In this document: in pieces, positions 18,298 to 28,371 of the stretch
Numbering within the stretch: the stretch's first letter is position 1
Layout: every line of letters starts with the position of its first letter
NCBI RefSeq assembly: GCF_900129705.1
Contig: NZ_FQWO01000007.1
Coordinates: forward strand, 62,001 to 126,000
Direction: 5' to 3'
DNA length: 64,000 nt
Source of the DNA: Flavobacterium granuli
Lineage (GTDB): Bacteria > Bacteroidota > Bacteroidia > Flavobacteriales > Flavobacteriaceae
Made by a program: the position numbers and the translations under genes
The notes under the pieces: model-generated
Databases searched by the model: none
Told to the model about the DNA's origin: nothing
The model's input: the letters and a program-made list of their open reading frames with translations, nothing else

Positions 18298-21296
18298 CCA
18301 AAGAATCAAATATAGAAGAAAATCTAATTAAGCAACTTACGGATCTGAAATATAATTATCGAAAAGATATTATTGACAGAAAAACACTGGAACAAAACTT
18401 CAAAACTAAATTTGAAGCATTGAATCGTGTTCATTTAACCGAAAGTGAATTTATACGTTTACGAGAGGAAATTATTAATCCTGATGTATTTGCAGCATCT
18501 AAGCTGTTGCGTGAAAAAAACTATTTTCAACGTGAAGATGGTACGCCATTGCATTACACATTAGTAAACATAAAAGACTGGTGCAAAAATGATTATGAGG
18601 TAATAAACCAGTTGCGCATCAATTCAGAAAATAGCAATCACCGTTACGATGTCATTTTATTGATTAATGGCTTGCCTGTAGTGCAAATTGAATTGAAAAA
18701 GTTGGAAATTTCTCCACGAAAAGCCATGCAGCAAATCGTGGATTACAAAAATGATTCTGGAAACGGTTACAACAATACATTGATGTGTTTTATGCAGTTA
18801 TTCATTGTGAGTAACAGCAATAGAACCTATTATTTTGCTAATAATAAAAACCAACATTTCAGTTTTAATGCTGAAGAACAGTTTTTACCTATCTACGAAT
18901 TAGCTGATGAAAACAACAAGAAAATTAATTACTTAGAAGATTTCACGGATAAGTTTCTAAAAAAATGTACACTTGGTGAAATGATAAGCAAGTATATGGT
19001 TTTGGTCGAAAGCGAACAGAAATTGCTTGTAATGCGACCTTACCAAATATATGCAGTAAAAGCGATTGTAGATTGCATTCATCAAAACCGAGGTAATGGT
19101 TATATTTGGCATACTACAGGAAGCGGTAAAACCTTAACCTCTTTCAAAGCATCTACGCTACTGAAAGATAATCCAGATATTGAAAAATGTCTTTTTGTGG
19201 TGGATCGTAAAGACCTAGACCGCCAGACTCGCGAGGAATTCAATAAATTTCAAGAAGGCAGCGTAGAAGAAAACACCAATACCGAAACATTAGTAAGACG
19301 CTTGCTATCAACCGACTATGTCGACAAGGTGATTGTTACCACTATTCAAAAATTAGGTTTGGCTTTAGATGGAACGTATAAGAAAAACTACAAAGAACGC
19401 TTAGAGCCTTTGAGCAAAAAACGTGTAGTTTTCATATTTGACGAGTGCCACCGTTCACAGTTTGGCGATAATCACAAAGCCATAAAAGAGTTTTTTCCGA
19501 ATGCTCAATTATTTGGTTTCACGGGTACACCTATCTTCGATGAAAATGCTACCTATCAAATAAGAGAAGGCGAAGAGGCTTCTTATAAAACTACTGAGGA
19601 TATATTTCAACAAAGACTACACGCGTATACGATTACCCACGCCATAGATGATAGAAATGTACTGAAGTTTCATATTGATTATTTCAAGGGTAAAGGTTCT
19701 TTAAATGCCAAACCCGGCGAAGCTATTGCACAACAGGCTGTAGTAGAAGCCATTCTCGAAAAACACAATGCAGCAACAGCTTCAAGACGTTTCAATGCAA
19801 CATTGGCAACAGCTTCAATTAATAACGCTATTGAATATTATCAATTATTCAAAACAATTCAAAAGCAAAAGGCAGCCGAAAATGAGGATTATGTTCCTCT
19901 AAACATCACTTGTGTATTTTCTCCTCCTTCACAACTAATAGCGAAAGACAACGACCAACAAAGTCAAAAGAATGCCGCGGATATAAAACAACTACAAGAA
20001 GATTTACCTCAGGAAAAAGAAGACAACAAACAAAATCCTGAAGAAAAGAAAAGAGCGTTAATAGAAATTATTAGCGACTATAATTTACATTATAGAACAA
20101 ATCATTCTATAAACGAATTTGATTTGTATTACCAAGATGTGCAACGACGCATCAAAGACCAAAAATACACCAATAAAGAAGTTCCGCATAAAGATAAAAT
20201 TGACATTACAATTGTGGTGGATATGTTACTCACAGGTTTTGATTCTAAATACCTCAATACCTTGTATGTAGATAAAAACTTGAAATACCACGGCTTGATA
20301 CAAGCTTTCTCTAGAACCAACCGTGTGCTTAATGATACAAAGCCTTATGGCAATATTCTAGACTTCCGCTCTCAACAAGAGGCAGTGAACCAAGCCATTG
20401 CACTTTTTTCAGGTGAAAACAGTGGAAAAGCAAAAGAAATTTGGCTCGTTGACCCTGCCCCTGTTGTGATTGATAATTACCAAAAAGCCGTAGAAGCTTT
20501 GAGTATTTTTATGAAGGATAATAATTTAGTAAACGAACCCCAAGAAGTATACAACCTAAGAGGAGATGCAGCACGAATTGATTTTGTAAAAAAGTTTAAA
20601 GCGGTTCAAAAATTAAAAGTCGAATTAGACCAATATACGGACATCACCGAAGAACAAAAGCTGAAAATTGAAACGATCTTACCTAGTGAGACCTTGCAAG
20701 AGTTTAGAAGTTCGTACATAGAAACAGCGAAGAAATTAAGGAAAATACAACAAGAAGAAGGCGAAGATACACCAGATGAAGTACAACAACTCGATTTTGA
20801 ATTTGTACTTTTTGCCTCTGCCGTAATTGACTATGATTATATAATGGGTTTGATTGCCGACAGTACGCAAAAGAAACCTGCCAAGCAAAAAATGACTAAA
20901 GCACAGGTAATTAGTTTACTGAGTGCCAATTCCAACCTGATGGACGAACAGGAAGATTTAGCGGAATATATTAATAAATTAGACTGGAACAGCGGGCAAG
21001 ATGTACATACGTTGACCAAAGGTTATGAAACTTTTAAATTTGAGAAAAACGAAAAAGAACTGGCTATGATAGCTCACAAACACGGTTTGCAAACAGCAGA
21101 CTTGAAAGCCTTTGTAGATACAATTATGAGCCGAATGATTTTTGATGGTGAAAAACTAACAGATCTTTTAGAACCACTGGAATTAAGTTGGAAAGAACGC
21201 AGATTAAAAGAACTAGCTTTGATGGAAGACTTAGTGCCCCAATTAAATAAAATAGCCGAAGGGCGAGACATATCAGGATTAACAGCTTATGATTAA
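18294..21296 (+). CDS. hsdR: type I restriction enzyme R subunit HsdR
   Basis: This 1000-residue protein has an N-terminal PD-(D/E)xK nuclease domain (YDVILLINGLPVVQIELKK, about residues 120-140). A helicase motor follows: HTTGSGKT at about residues 273-280, a DECH box at about 383-386 (FIFDECHRSQFGD), and GFTGTP after it. The C-terminal helical part probably docks on the methylase. It translocates and cuts unmodified DNA in complex with HsdM and HsdS. It overlaps the decayed regulator by ATGA and hsdS by 8 bases, so it heads an intact hsdR-hsdS-prrC-hsdM operon. Confidence 0.93.
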   Translation: MTKESNIEENLIKQLTDLKYNYRKDIIDRKTLEQNFKTKFEALNRVHLTESEFIRLREEIINPDVFAASKLLREKNYFQREDGTPLHYTLVNIKDWCKNDYEVINQLRINSENSNHRYDVILLINGLPVVQIELKKLEISPRKAMQQIVDYKNDSGNGYNNTLMCFMQLFIVSNSNRTYYFANNKNQHFSFNAEEQFLPIYELADENNKKINYLEDFTDKFLKKCTLGEMISKYMVLVESEQKLLVMRPYQIYAVKAIVDCIHQNRGNGYIWHTTGSGKTLTSFKASTLLKDNPDIEKCLFVVDRKDLDRQTREEFNKFQEGSVEENTNTETLVRRLLSTDYVDKVIVTTIQKLGLALDGTYKKNYKERLEPLSKKRVVFIFDECHRSQFGDNHKAIKEFFPNAQLFGFTGTPIFDENATYQIREGEEASYKTTEDIFQQRLHAYTITHAIDDRNVLKFHIDYFKGKGSLNAKPGEAIAQQAVVEAILEKHNAATASRRFNATLATASINNAIEYYQLFKTIQKQKAAENEDYVPLNITCVFSPPSQLIAKDNDQQSQKNAADIKQLQEDLPQEKEDNKQNPEEKKRALIEIISDYNLHYRTNHSINEFDLYYQDVQRRIKDQKYTNKEVPHKDKIDITIVVDMLLTGFDSKYLNTLYVDKNLKYHGLIQAFSRTNRVLNDTKPYGNILDFRSQQEAVNQAIALFSGENSGKAKEIWLVDPAPVVIDNYQKAVEALSIFMKDNNLVNEPQEVYNLRGDAARIDFVKKFKAVQKLKVELDQYTDITEEQKLKIETILPSETLQEFRSSYIETAKKLRKIQQEEGEDTPDEVQQLDFEFVLFASAVIDYDYIMGLIADSTQKKPAKQKMTKAQVISLLSANSNLMDEQEDLAEYINKLDWNSGQDVHTLTKGYETFKFEKNEKELAMIAHKHGLQTADLKAFVDTIMSRMIFDGEKLTDLLEPLELSWKERRLKELALMEDLVPQLNKIAEGRDISGLTAYD

Positions 21297-22470
21297 GAAG
21301 ACAAATACATTGATACCTGAAATTCGCTTTCCTGAGTTTTTAAATGAAGCTGAATGGGTAGAAAATACTTTTGAGGAGTTATTTAAAATTGGCAACGGCA
21401 GAGATTATAAGCATTTGGGTAAAGGAGAAATACCAGTTTATGGTTCTGGTGGATATATGCTTTCTGTAAATGATTATCTCTATGATGGCGAAAGTGTATG
21501 TATTGGAAGAAAAGGGACAATAGATAAGCCTATGTTTCTTTCAGGAAAATTTTGGACAGTTGATACCCTGTTTTATACTCATTCATTCAAAAATTGTCTA
21601 CCAAAATACATTCATTATGTTTTTCAAAATATTAATTGGTTAAAGCATAATGAAGCAGGCGGAGTACCCAGCTTATCAAAAACTAATATTTACAAAATTA
21701 AAACATTAGTACCCAAACCCAAAGAACAACAAAAAATTGTCTCCTGCCTTTCTAGCTTAGATGAACTAATCAAAGCTCATAACCAAAAAATAGAAGCTTT
21801 AAAAAACCATAAAAAAGGTTTGATGCAAAACTTGTTTCCTCAAGAAGGTGAAATAGTTCCTAAGTATCGATTTCCTGAGTTTGTGAATGATGGAGATTGG
21901 GACGATAAAAAGTTGGGAAAAATTTGTGACGTTCGTGATGGAACTCACGATAGTCCGAAATATATAGCAAAGGGATTTCCACTAATTACATCGAAAAACC
22001 TTTTAAACAATGGATCGATGGACTTTACCAATGTAAGTTTTATAACTGAAGAAGACTATGTTCAAATTAATAAACGTTCAAAAGTAGATAAAGGTGATAT
22101 TCTTTTTGGAATGATAGGAACAATAGGAAATCCTGTGGTTGTAAAAACTGAAGGTTTTGCTATTAAAAATGTTGCTCTAATAAAGGATATAGGTAAATTA
22201 AACCAAGAATTTCTTGCACACCAACTTAAAAGCAATTTCATTCAGAAACAATTCGAGAAAGTTAATGCAGGGGGTATTCTCAAATTTATTGCTTTAGGAA
22301 TAATAAGAAACCTTAAGGTAATTGTTCCTTCACCCAAAGAGCAACAAAAAATCGCTTCTTGTCTTTCTTCCTTAGATGATTTAATTACAGGAGAAGCGGA
22401 TAAAATAGAGCAATTAAATTTGTATAAAAAGGGATTAATGCAAGGTTTGTTTCCCAAAATTAACAATTAA
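21289..22470 (+). CDS. hsdS: type I restriction specificity subunit HsdS
   Basis: This 393-residue protein has two target-recognition halves. Each ends in a near-identical conserved helix region: KEQQKIVSCLSSLDELI followed by KKGLMQNLFPQ at about residues 146-189, and KEQQKIASCLSSLDDLI followed by KKGLMQGLFPK at about 346-391. The repeat-spacer arrangement is normal for HsdS, each half reading one part of a bipartite site. It overlaps hsdR by 8 bases, and prrC starts 3 bases after it. The actual recognition sequence cannot be predicted by eye. Confidence 0.92.
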   Translation: MIKKTNTLIPEIRFPEFLNEAEWVENTFEELFKIGNGRDYKHLGKGEIPVYGSGGYMLSVNDYLYDGESVCIGRKGTIDKPMFLSGKFWTVDTLFYTHSFKNCLPKYIHYVFQNINWLKHNEAGGVPSLSKTNIYKIKTLVPKPKEQQKIVSCLSSLDELIKAHNQKIEALKNHKKGLMQNLFPQEGEIVPKYRFPEFVNDGDWDDKKLGKICDVRDGTHDSPKYIAKGFPLITSKNLLNNGSMDFTNVSFITEEDYVQINKRSKVDKGDILFGMIGTIGNPVVVKTEGFAIKNVALIKDIGKLNQEFLAHQLKSNFIQKQFEKVNAGGILKFIALGIIRNLKVIVPSPKEQQKIASCLSSLDDLITGEADKIEQLNLYKKGLMQGLFPKINN

Positions 22471-22473
22471 ACA

Positions 22474-23595
22474 ATGAGTGGCAATATAAAAATATATAAA
22501 TATAAAACATTAAAAAATGTCGCAGTTAGGTTAAAAGATGATTTAAACAACTGTCATTTTGTATTGTTATTTGCCTACAATGGAACGGGCAAAACTCGCC
22601 TGTCAATGGAGTTTAAAGACCAAAGTAAAAAGCGAAAGAAAAACCCTGTAACTGACACACTCTATTATAATGCTTTCACAGAAGATCTTTTCCATTGGAA
22701 TAATGACCTTGAAAACGATACTGAAAGACATTTGATGATTAATAGAAATTCAAGATTTTTTAAAGGATTTCGGGAATTAGCACTTGAAGAAAAAATATTC
22801 ATTTTTCTGGAACGATATGCTGATTTTGACTTTAGAATTGATTACGAAAATTGGACTATTGTTTTTAGTAAGCAGATTAAAAACTCGAAATTCCGACCTG
22901 AAAATGAAGAATTAGAATACATAATTCAAGACCACATCAAAGTATCAAGAGGAGAAGAAAATATTTTTATTTGGTGTATTTTTCTTGCTATCTGTGAGTT
23001 AACCATTGACGATGCTGAGTCGTATAGTTGGGTCAGAAACATATATATTGATGACCCAATTTCTTCATTGGATGACAATAATACCATAGCAGTAGCAAGT
23101 GATTTAGCTCAATTATTAAAAAAAGGAAAAGACAAAGTAAAAGTTGTAATTTCATCCCACCATTCATTATTTTTTAATGTAATGTATAATGAACTAAGGA
23201 ATGTTGAACACAAAAGTCACTTTTTACACAAAAACGGTTCTGACGGTTACATACTAAGAGCTACTGATGATACCCCATTTTTCCATCACGTTGCTTTGTT
23301 AACGGAATTAAAAAAAGTATCAACTACACAAAAAGTAAATACATACCATTTTAATATGCTGCGTAGCATATTAGAAAAGACTTCTACTTTTTTTGGGTAT
23401 GATGAATTTTCCAAGTGTATATATGGCATAGATGATGAAGTACTTTTTTCACGTGCCTTAAACTTATTAAGCCACGGAAAATATTCAATATACCAACCTG
23501 TTGAAATGAATGAAGATAACAAAGAATTATTTAATAGAATATTGAATGCGTTTTTGGAGAAATTCGAATTCCAATTACCTGAAATATTAGCATAA
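22474..23595 (+). CDS. prrC: PrrC-type anticodon nuclease
   Basis: This 373-residue protein closely follows the E. coli PrrC pattern. The ABC-ATPase-like N-domain has a Walker A AYNGTGKT (residues 34-41), the PrrC-typical YYNAFTEDLFHWNNDLE (64-80), a signature-like VSRGEENIF (157-165) and Walker B YIDDPISSLD (191-200). The C-domain keeps the nuclease triad: R297 and E301 in LRSILEKT (i, i+4 spacing as in E. coli R320/E324) and H334 (E. coli H356). PrrC is known to be held inactive by a type I restriction complex and, when released, to cut tRNA-Lys at the wobble position. Its place between hsdS and hsdM matches that guard arrangement. Confidence 0.9.
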   Translation: MSGNIKIYKYKTLKNVAVRLKDDLNNCHFVLLFAYNGTGKTRLSMEFKDQSKKRKKNPVTDTLYYNAFTEDLFHWNNDLENDTERHLMINRNSRFFKGFRELALEEKIFIFLERYADFDFRIDYENWTIVFSKQIKNSKFRPENEELEYIIQDHIKVSRGEENIFIWCIFLAICELTIDDAESYSWVRNIYIDDPISSLDDNNTIAVASDLAQLLKKGKDKVKVVISSHHSLFFNVMYNELRNVEHKSHFLHKNGSDGYILRATDDTPFFHHVALLTELKKVSTTQKVNTYHFNMLRSILEKTSTFFGYDEFSKCIYGIDDEVLFSRALNLLSHGKYSIYQPVEMNEDNKELFNRILNAFLEKFEFQLPEILA

Positions 23596-23610
23596 TATAA
23601 AAACAAGTCA

Positions 23611-25260
23611 ATGACTCAAAAAGAACAACAGCAACTCGGTAAAACCCTTTGGGATATAGCAGATAATTTAAGAGGTGCAATGAATGCAGATGATTTTCGC
23701 GATTATATGCTTTCCTTTCTATTCCTTAGATATTTATCATTCAACTACGAAGAATCGGCAAAGAAAGAATTAGGAAAAGATTACCCAGACGATACTCCAA
23801 AAGATGTAATGTCTAAACTTAAAGTCAATACTCCTTTAGAAATTTGGTACAAAGAAAATGCTAATGATGTTGAAGACTTTGAAAAACAAATGCGCCGTAA
23901 AGTGCATTATGTAATTGAGCCTCATCATCTGTGGAGTAACATTACCGAATTGGCACGTACACAAAATGCAGATTTATTAGTAACTCTGGAGAATGGTTTC
24001 AGATATATTGAAAACGAATCGTTTGAAAGTGCTTTTCAAGGTTTGTTTTCTGAAATTAATTTGAATTCTGAAAAATTAGGTAAAACTTCTAGCGAAAGAA
24101 ACAAAAAACTCTGTACTATTATTCAGAAGATTTCAGAAGGAATAGCCGATTTTTCTGCGGATTCAGATACTCTCGGTGATGCTTATGAGTACTTGATTGG
24201 TCAGTTTGCAGCAGGTTCAGGCAAAAAAGCAGGAGAGTTTTATACGCCACAACAAATCTCAACCATCTTATCTGAAATTGTAACCTTAGACAGTCAAGAC
24301 CCAACAATGGGTAAGAAGAAAAAATTAGACAAAGTATTGGATTTTGCTTGTGGTTCAGGTTCTTTATTGTTGAATGTTAGAACGAGAATTAAGGATAACG
24401 GTGGTAGTATTGGTAAAATATTCGGACAAGAAAAAAATATCACTACCTACAACTTAGCTCGAATGAATATGTTATTGCACGGTATGAAAGATACCGAGTT
24501 TGAGATATTTCACGGGGACACCTTACTCAATCAATGGGATATATTAAACCAAATGAACCCAACAAAAAAGATAGAATTTGATGCTATTGTCGCTAATCCG
24601 CCCTTTAGTTTACGTTGGGAACTAAACGATACCTTGGCAGATGATTTTCGTTTCAAAAGCTATGGTTTAGCTCCGAAATCAGCCGCGGACTTTGCTTTCT
24701 TATTGCACGGTTTTCACTTTTTAGGTAAAGAAGGAACAATGGCAATCATATTACCTCACGGTGTTTTATTCCGTGGTGGTGCAGAAGAAAGAATTCGAAC
24801 CAAATTGTTAAAAGACAATCACATTGACACCGTAATTGGTTTACCTTCTAATCTTTTCTATTCTACCGGTATTCCTGTTTGTATTTTAGTTTTGAAAAAA
24901 TGCAAAAAGCAAGATGATGTTTTGTTTATCAATGCAAGCGAGCGTTTTGAAAAAGGAAAACGACAAAATACATTAAGAGAGGGTGATGGTGATGAACCCA
25001 ATGATATTCAAGATATCATAGATACATATAAATATCGACCAGAAAATGTCGATCGATATGCTCGCAGGGTTTCTATGGAAGAAATTGAAATGAATGGTTA
25101 CAACCTTAATATTTCAAGGTATGTGAGTACATCACTTGACGAAATAAAAATTGATTTAAAAGAGGTAAACAAAAAATTGACTTCAATTAATGAAAGCATA
25201 AAAGAGAATACAGATAGACACAATGAATTTTTAAAAGAATTAGGATTAAATCACATTTAA
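23611..25260 (+). CDS. hsdM: type I restriction methylase subunit HsdM
   Basis: This 549-residue N6-adenine methylase has an N-terminal helical domain (LGKTLWDIADNLRGAMNADDFRDYMLSF-type, residues 8-35). SAM motif I is FACGSGS at about residues 245-251, and catalytic NPPF is at about 329-332. The C-terminus contains a coiled coil (about 500-540) that contacts HsdS. It protects host DNA and, together with HsdS and HsdR, should keep PrrC latent. It is the last gene of the operon, 15 bases after prrC, and is followed by a strong bidirectional terminator. Confidence 0.93.
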   Translation: MTQKEQQQLGKTLWDIADNLRGAMNADDFRDYMLSFLFLRYLSFNYEESAKKELGKDYPDDTPKDVMSKLKVNTPLEIWYKENANDVEDFEKQMRRKVHYVIEPHHLWSNITELARTQNADLLVTLENGFRYIENESFESAFQGLFSEINLNSEKLGKTSSERNKKLCTIIQKISEGIADFSADSDTLGDAYEYLIGQFAAGSGKKAGEFYTPQQISTILSEIVTLDSQDPTMGKKKKLDKVLDFACGSGSLLLNVRTRIKDNGGSIGKIFGQEKNITTYNLARMNMLLHGMKDTEFEIFHGDTLLNQWDILNQMNPTKKIEFDAIVANPPFSLRWELNDTLADDFRFKSYGLAPKSAADFAFLLHGFHFLGKEGTMAIILPHGVLFRGGAEERIRTKLLKDNHIDTVIGLPSNLFYSTGIPVCILVLKKCKKQDDVLFINASERFEKGKRQNTLREGDGDEPNDIQDIIDTYKYRPENVDRYARRVSMEEIEMNGYNLNISRYVSTSLDEIKIDLKEVNKKLTSINESIKENTDRHNEFLKELGLNHI

Positions 25261-25315
25261 TTAAAGTAGTATTTACATCTGAACCGATTTAAGTCGCGGG
25301 TTGATTTGATGAAAT

Positions 25316-25341
25316 AAACCCTCTGAAAATTCAGAGGGTTT
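25316..25341. terminator. bidirectional terminator after hsdM and ORF6N gene
   Basis: A perfect 12-bp stem (AAACCCTCTGAA with TTCAGAGGGTTT) with a 2-base AA loop sits between convergent hsdM and the ORF6N gene, overlapping the latter's stop. Confidence 0.8.
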
Positions 25342-26224
25342 ATTGTTTATCCAAAATTTGGAGCATTCGGCCAATCTCAATATCCATTCTCGAAAAGGCA
25401 AACCATTTTTTACCCAGATCTTTCAATGATGCTCCGATGTGGTAGAGTTCTGTGCTATCAATAATCAAAAACCGGTCATGTGCATTGGAAAAGATTTTAA
25501 CTTCAACCGGGGGATATTGACTATTGTATCGTTGCACATCTAACCGTAGCTGATTACTTATACTTTTAGTATAGATTGTTGCGGTAACATTATTATTTCT
25601 CTTACCCAACAAGGTTAGCACCGTATCGTCCACATAATTATCAATAAGAATAATGGAACTTTGGGCAGTGCGGATAGTATCCGATATAAAGGCATAGGCA
25701 TCAAAAATTTGCCCGTTATAGAAAATACCCTTTTCACTGTGCAACTTTCCGCTTTCCAGTGCCTTAAAGATTTCTTCAAATTTCAGATCTGCTTCTGCGT
25801 GTTTCAGTTCCATCTTATCCAGTCGATGAAACAATGCTGCGTTATCAACGAGCATCTTACGCATTTTTACAAATGCATTCATTATCTCGATACTAACTTT
25901 TACGGCAATATCGCTACGGAGCACAGCTGAGAGCATAGCGATACCCTGCTCGGTAAAAGCATAAGACAGATAACGCCTTCCCCCATAATTCAAACTTGAG
26001 GTCACAAATTGTGACCTCAAGTTTATAGTATCAAATTCATCTTGGGTCAACTGGAAACAAAAGGATTCAGGAAAGCGGTCTGTATTCCGCTTTACAGCCT
26101 GATTGAAGACTTTAGTTTCTACCTGATAAATCCTTGCGAGATCGCTGTCGAGCATAACCTGCTCCCCTCTTATAGTATAAATTCGGTTCTCAATTTCCTG
26201 AAGGGTAGTGATAAAATTGCTCAT
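25340..26224 (-). CDS. ORF6N-domain protein with PLD-like C-terminus
   Basis: This 294-residue protein has an N-terminal ORF6N (KilA-N-type) domain at about residues 8-95 (IYTIRGEQVMLDSDLARIYQVETKVFNQAVKRN). A short coiled region precedes a C-terminal domain with HDRFLIID near H249 and YHIGASLKDLGKKWF, which resembles a single phospholipase-D-like half-site with R in place of the usual lysine. ORF6N domains are phage-derived DNA-binding modules. The start overlaps the topB stop by one base (TAATG), so it is coupled to topB. The function is unknown; DNA processing or phage interference is possible. Confidence 0.75.
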   Translation of the reverse strand: MSNFITTLQEIENRIYTIRGEQVMLDSDLARIYQVETKVFNQAVKRNTDRFPESFCFQLTQDEFDTINLRSQFVTSSLNYGGRRYLSYAFTEQGIAMLSAVLRSDIAVKVSIEIMNAFVKMRKMLVDNAALFHRLDKMELKHAEADLKFEEIFKALESGKLHSEKGIFYNGQIFDAYAFISDTIRTAQSSIILIDNYVDDTVLTLLGKRNNNVTATIYTKSISNQLRLDVQRYNSQYPPVEVKIFSNAHDRFLIIDSTELYHIGASLKDLGKKWFAFSRMDIEIGRMLQILDKQ

Positions 26225-28311
26225 TATTTCTTCGAAAGTTTAGATTTTTCAAATTCAAAGGAGCTTTCCGCTTTCTCATTCAATACAATATAGGCATCGA
26301 ATTTCTTTCCGGCTTTACTTTTCATTCCTCTGATAAGAGAAGTTTTGCCAGTATTGACAAGACTTTCAATATCAGTTATACTTACCTGCACACCACATAT
26401 ATTTCGGAACTGTACCCAGTTGCAGACCTCATCAGGACATTTAACAATTTTATCCCTAATAATCAGTTGCAGCTTTTTGCATTTAGGACAAACAAGGGTA
26501 GGCAGGTTTTCTTGTGCAATGGCCGTTTGCAGCAATTCATTGGTAATGGATGTGGCATAGATTTCCATTTCTTTTTGGAAAGCTTCCGCATTACTTTCGT
26601 TGTTTTCAATTTTCTGCAAAGCCAGTTCCCACTCTGCGGTCATTGCTACATCGGCAATTTTCTTGTCTTTGACCAGTTCATAGACTTGCAATCCTTTATC
26701 GGTAGGTATCAGGGATTTATTTTCCCTTTGGATATAGTTACGGCTAAACAGGGTTTCAATAATGGCGGCTCTTGTGGCTGGTGTACCAATACCTACGTTT
26801 TGCATTGCTTTTCGCTCCTCTTCATTTTCAATCTCCTTTCCTGCCGTTTCCATAGCTGATAAAAGTCCGGCCTCAGTATAAAGCACAGGTGGTCTGGTTT
26901 TCTTTTCCAAAACTGAAGCATCTTTGATTTTGAGTTCATCACCTTTTTTCAGTTCGGGTAATTCCTGCACAGGTCCAGTATCATTATCGGAAAAACTACC
27001 TTTGATGGAACGCCAACCTGGTTCTAATATCTTGCAGCCTTTCAGGGCAAAATCATAATGCAAAGCCTGTAAAGTAATATCGGTAATCTCTTTTGTACAG
27101 GCTTGTGAAATTGCTTCCAGTAGTCGAAAGGCAATCATATTGTAAACGGCATTTTCCTTAGCCTGTAATGCTGATGGGATTTTGTCCGTAATCAGCAGAC
27201 CATGATGATCTGTAACACGAAGGTCATTTACGATACGTTTATTGAAATGCCCCCATTTCACTTTGGTTACTCCTTGCTTGAAGGCTCCCATATCCTGCAA
27301 AGCCCTGATAAGATTTGGAATCTCTGCCCACATATCTTCAGGAATATATTTACTCCCAGTACGTGGGTAAGTAATAAATTTCTTTTCATACAGGCTTTGG
27401 GCAATGTTCAAGGTTTCTTCAGCCGTCAGGTTCAACTTATTATTGGCTTCTTTTTGCAAGCCTGTCAGGTCAAACAGCAGAGGCGGTTGTTCCGTCACAT
27501 TTTTGGTTTCTACAGCGGTGACCGTAACTGTATTGCTATTTCTTTCGATGGACTTTAATGTATCTTCCGCCTGCTTTTTATCTTCCCATTTGTTTTTGGA
27601 AAGGCATTTAAAGTCTGTGAATTCTTTTGTATGGAACAATTGTATCTGCCAGTATTGCTTCAACGAAAAATTTCTGTTTTCCTGATAACGCTTACATATC
27701 AAAGCCAGTGTAGGTGTCTGCACTCTTCCGAGCGAATAGATGCCGTTGCCTGCGGCAATGCTCAATGCCTGAGAAGCGTTGATACCCAAAAGCCAATCCG
27801 CTCGGCTCCTGCCCTGCGCTGCCTGATATAATCCGTCAAAATCGCTACCAGGTTTTAGGTTGTCAAAACCCTGCTTGATTGCCTTTTCGGTCAGCGAACT
27901 AATCCAAAGACGTTCAAAGGGTTTGTTGCTTTTGAGGTATTCATAGATATAGCGGAATATCAGTTCACCCTCACGCCCGGAATCGGTTGCGACAATAATC
28001 TCTTCACTAAGGTCGATAACATGTTCAATTACTTTCAGTTGCTTTAATGCACCTGTATCTGTCGTATAGCCTTTGTCTTTTTTGACTTTTCGGACGGTCA
28101 ATAAAAAAGGATTGGGAAGTATCGGCAGGGACGATTTCTGAAATCCGGAAATGCCGTAATCTTCCGGCATCCCCAGTCCCACCAAATGTCCAAAAGCCCA
28201 CGTAACATAATAGCCGTTACCTGTCAGATAACCATCCTTTTTTTCGGAGGCTCTCAACAGGCTCGCTATTTCCCTTGCTACACTTGGTTTTTCAGCAATA
28301 ACTACTTTCAT
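26224..28311 (-). CDS. topB: DNA topoisomerase III (type IA), ICE-encoded
   Basis: This 695-residue protein starts with the TOPRIM motif MKVVIAEKPSVAREIA and continues with DSGREGELIF. The catalytic tyrosine lies at about Y315 in FITYPRTGS, and the C-terminus has a reduced zinc-ribbon-like CPKC...CPDEVC segment. It relaxes or decatenates single-stranded regions in DNA transfer and is a standard gene of CTnDOT-type elements. It is followed with 1-base overlap by the ORF6N gene. A hairpin separates it from the upstream DUF3945 gene. Confidence 0.92.
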   Translation of the reverse strand: MKVVIAEKPSVAREIASLLRASEKKDGYLTGNGYYVTWAFGHLVGLGMPEDYGISGFQKSSLPILPNPFLLTVRKVKKDKGYTTDTGALKQLKVIEHVIDLSEEIIVATDSGREGELIFRYIYEYLKSNKPFERLWISSLTEKAIKQGFDNLKPGSDFDGLYQAAQGRSRADWLLGINASQALSIAAGNGIYSLGRVQTPTLALICKRYQENRNFSLKQYWQIQLFHTKEFTDFKCLSKNKWEDKKQAEDTLKSIERNSNTVTVTAVETKNVTEQPPLLFDLTGLQKEANNKLNLTAEETLNIAQSLYEKKFITYPRTGSKYIPEDMWAEIPNLIRALQDMGAFKQGVTKVKWGHFNKRIVNDLRVTDHHGLLITDKIPSALQAKENAVYNMIAFRLLEAISQACTKEITDITLQALHYDFALKGCKILEPGWRSIKGSFSDNDTGPVQELPELKKGDELKIKDASVLEKKTRPPVLYTEAGLLSAMETAGKEIENEEERKAMQNVGIGTPATRAAIIETLFSRNYIQRENKSLIPTDKGLQVYELVKDKKIADVAMTAEWELALQKIENNESNAEAFQKEMEIYATSITNELLQTAIAQENLPTLVCPKCKKLQLIIRDKIVKCPDEVCNWVQFRNICGVQVSITDIESLVNTGKTSLIRGMKSKAGKKFDAYIVLNEKAESSFEFEKSKLSKK

Positions 28312-28336
28312 GTGTTTATTTTTACTGTTTTTTATT

Positions 28337-28371
28337 TGTCACATGGAATGCAAAAGGCATTTCATGACACA
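28337..28371. terminator. hairpin between DUF3945 gene and topB
   Basis: An imperfect 15-bp stem (TGTCACATGGAATGC opposite GCATTTCATGACACA, 12 of 15 paired) with a 5-base loop fills the 60-base gap just after the DUF3945 stop. It may be a partial terminator or attenuator for topB. No long T tract follows. Confidence 0.4.
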
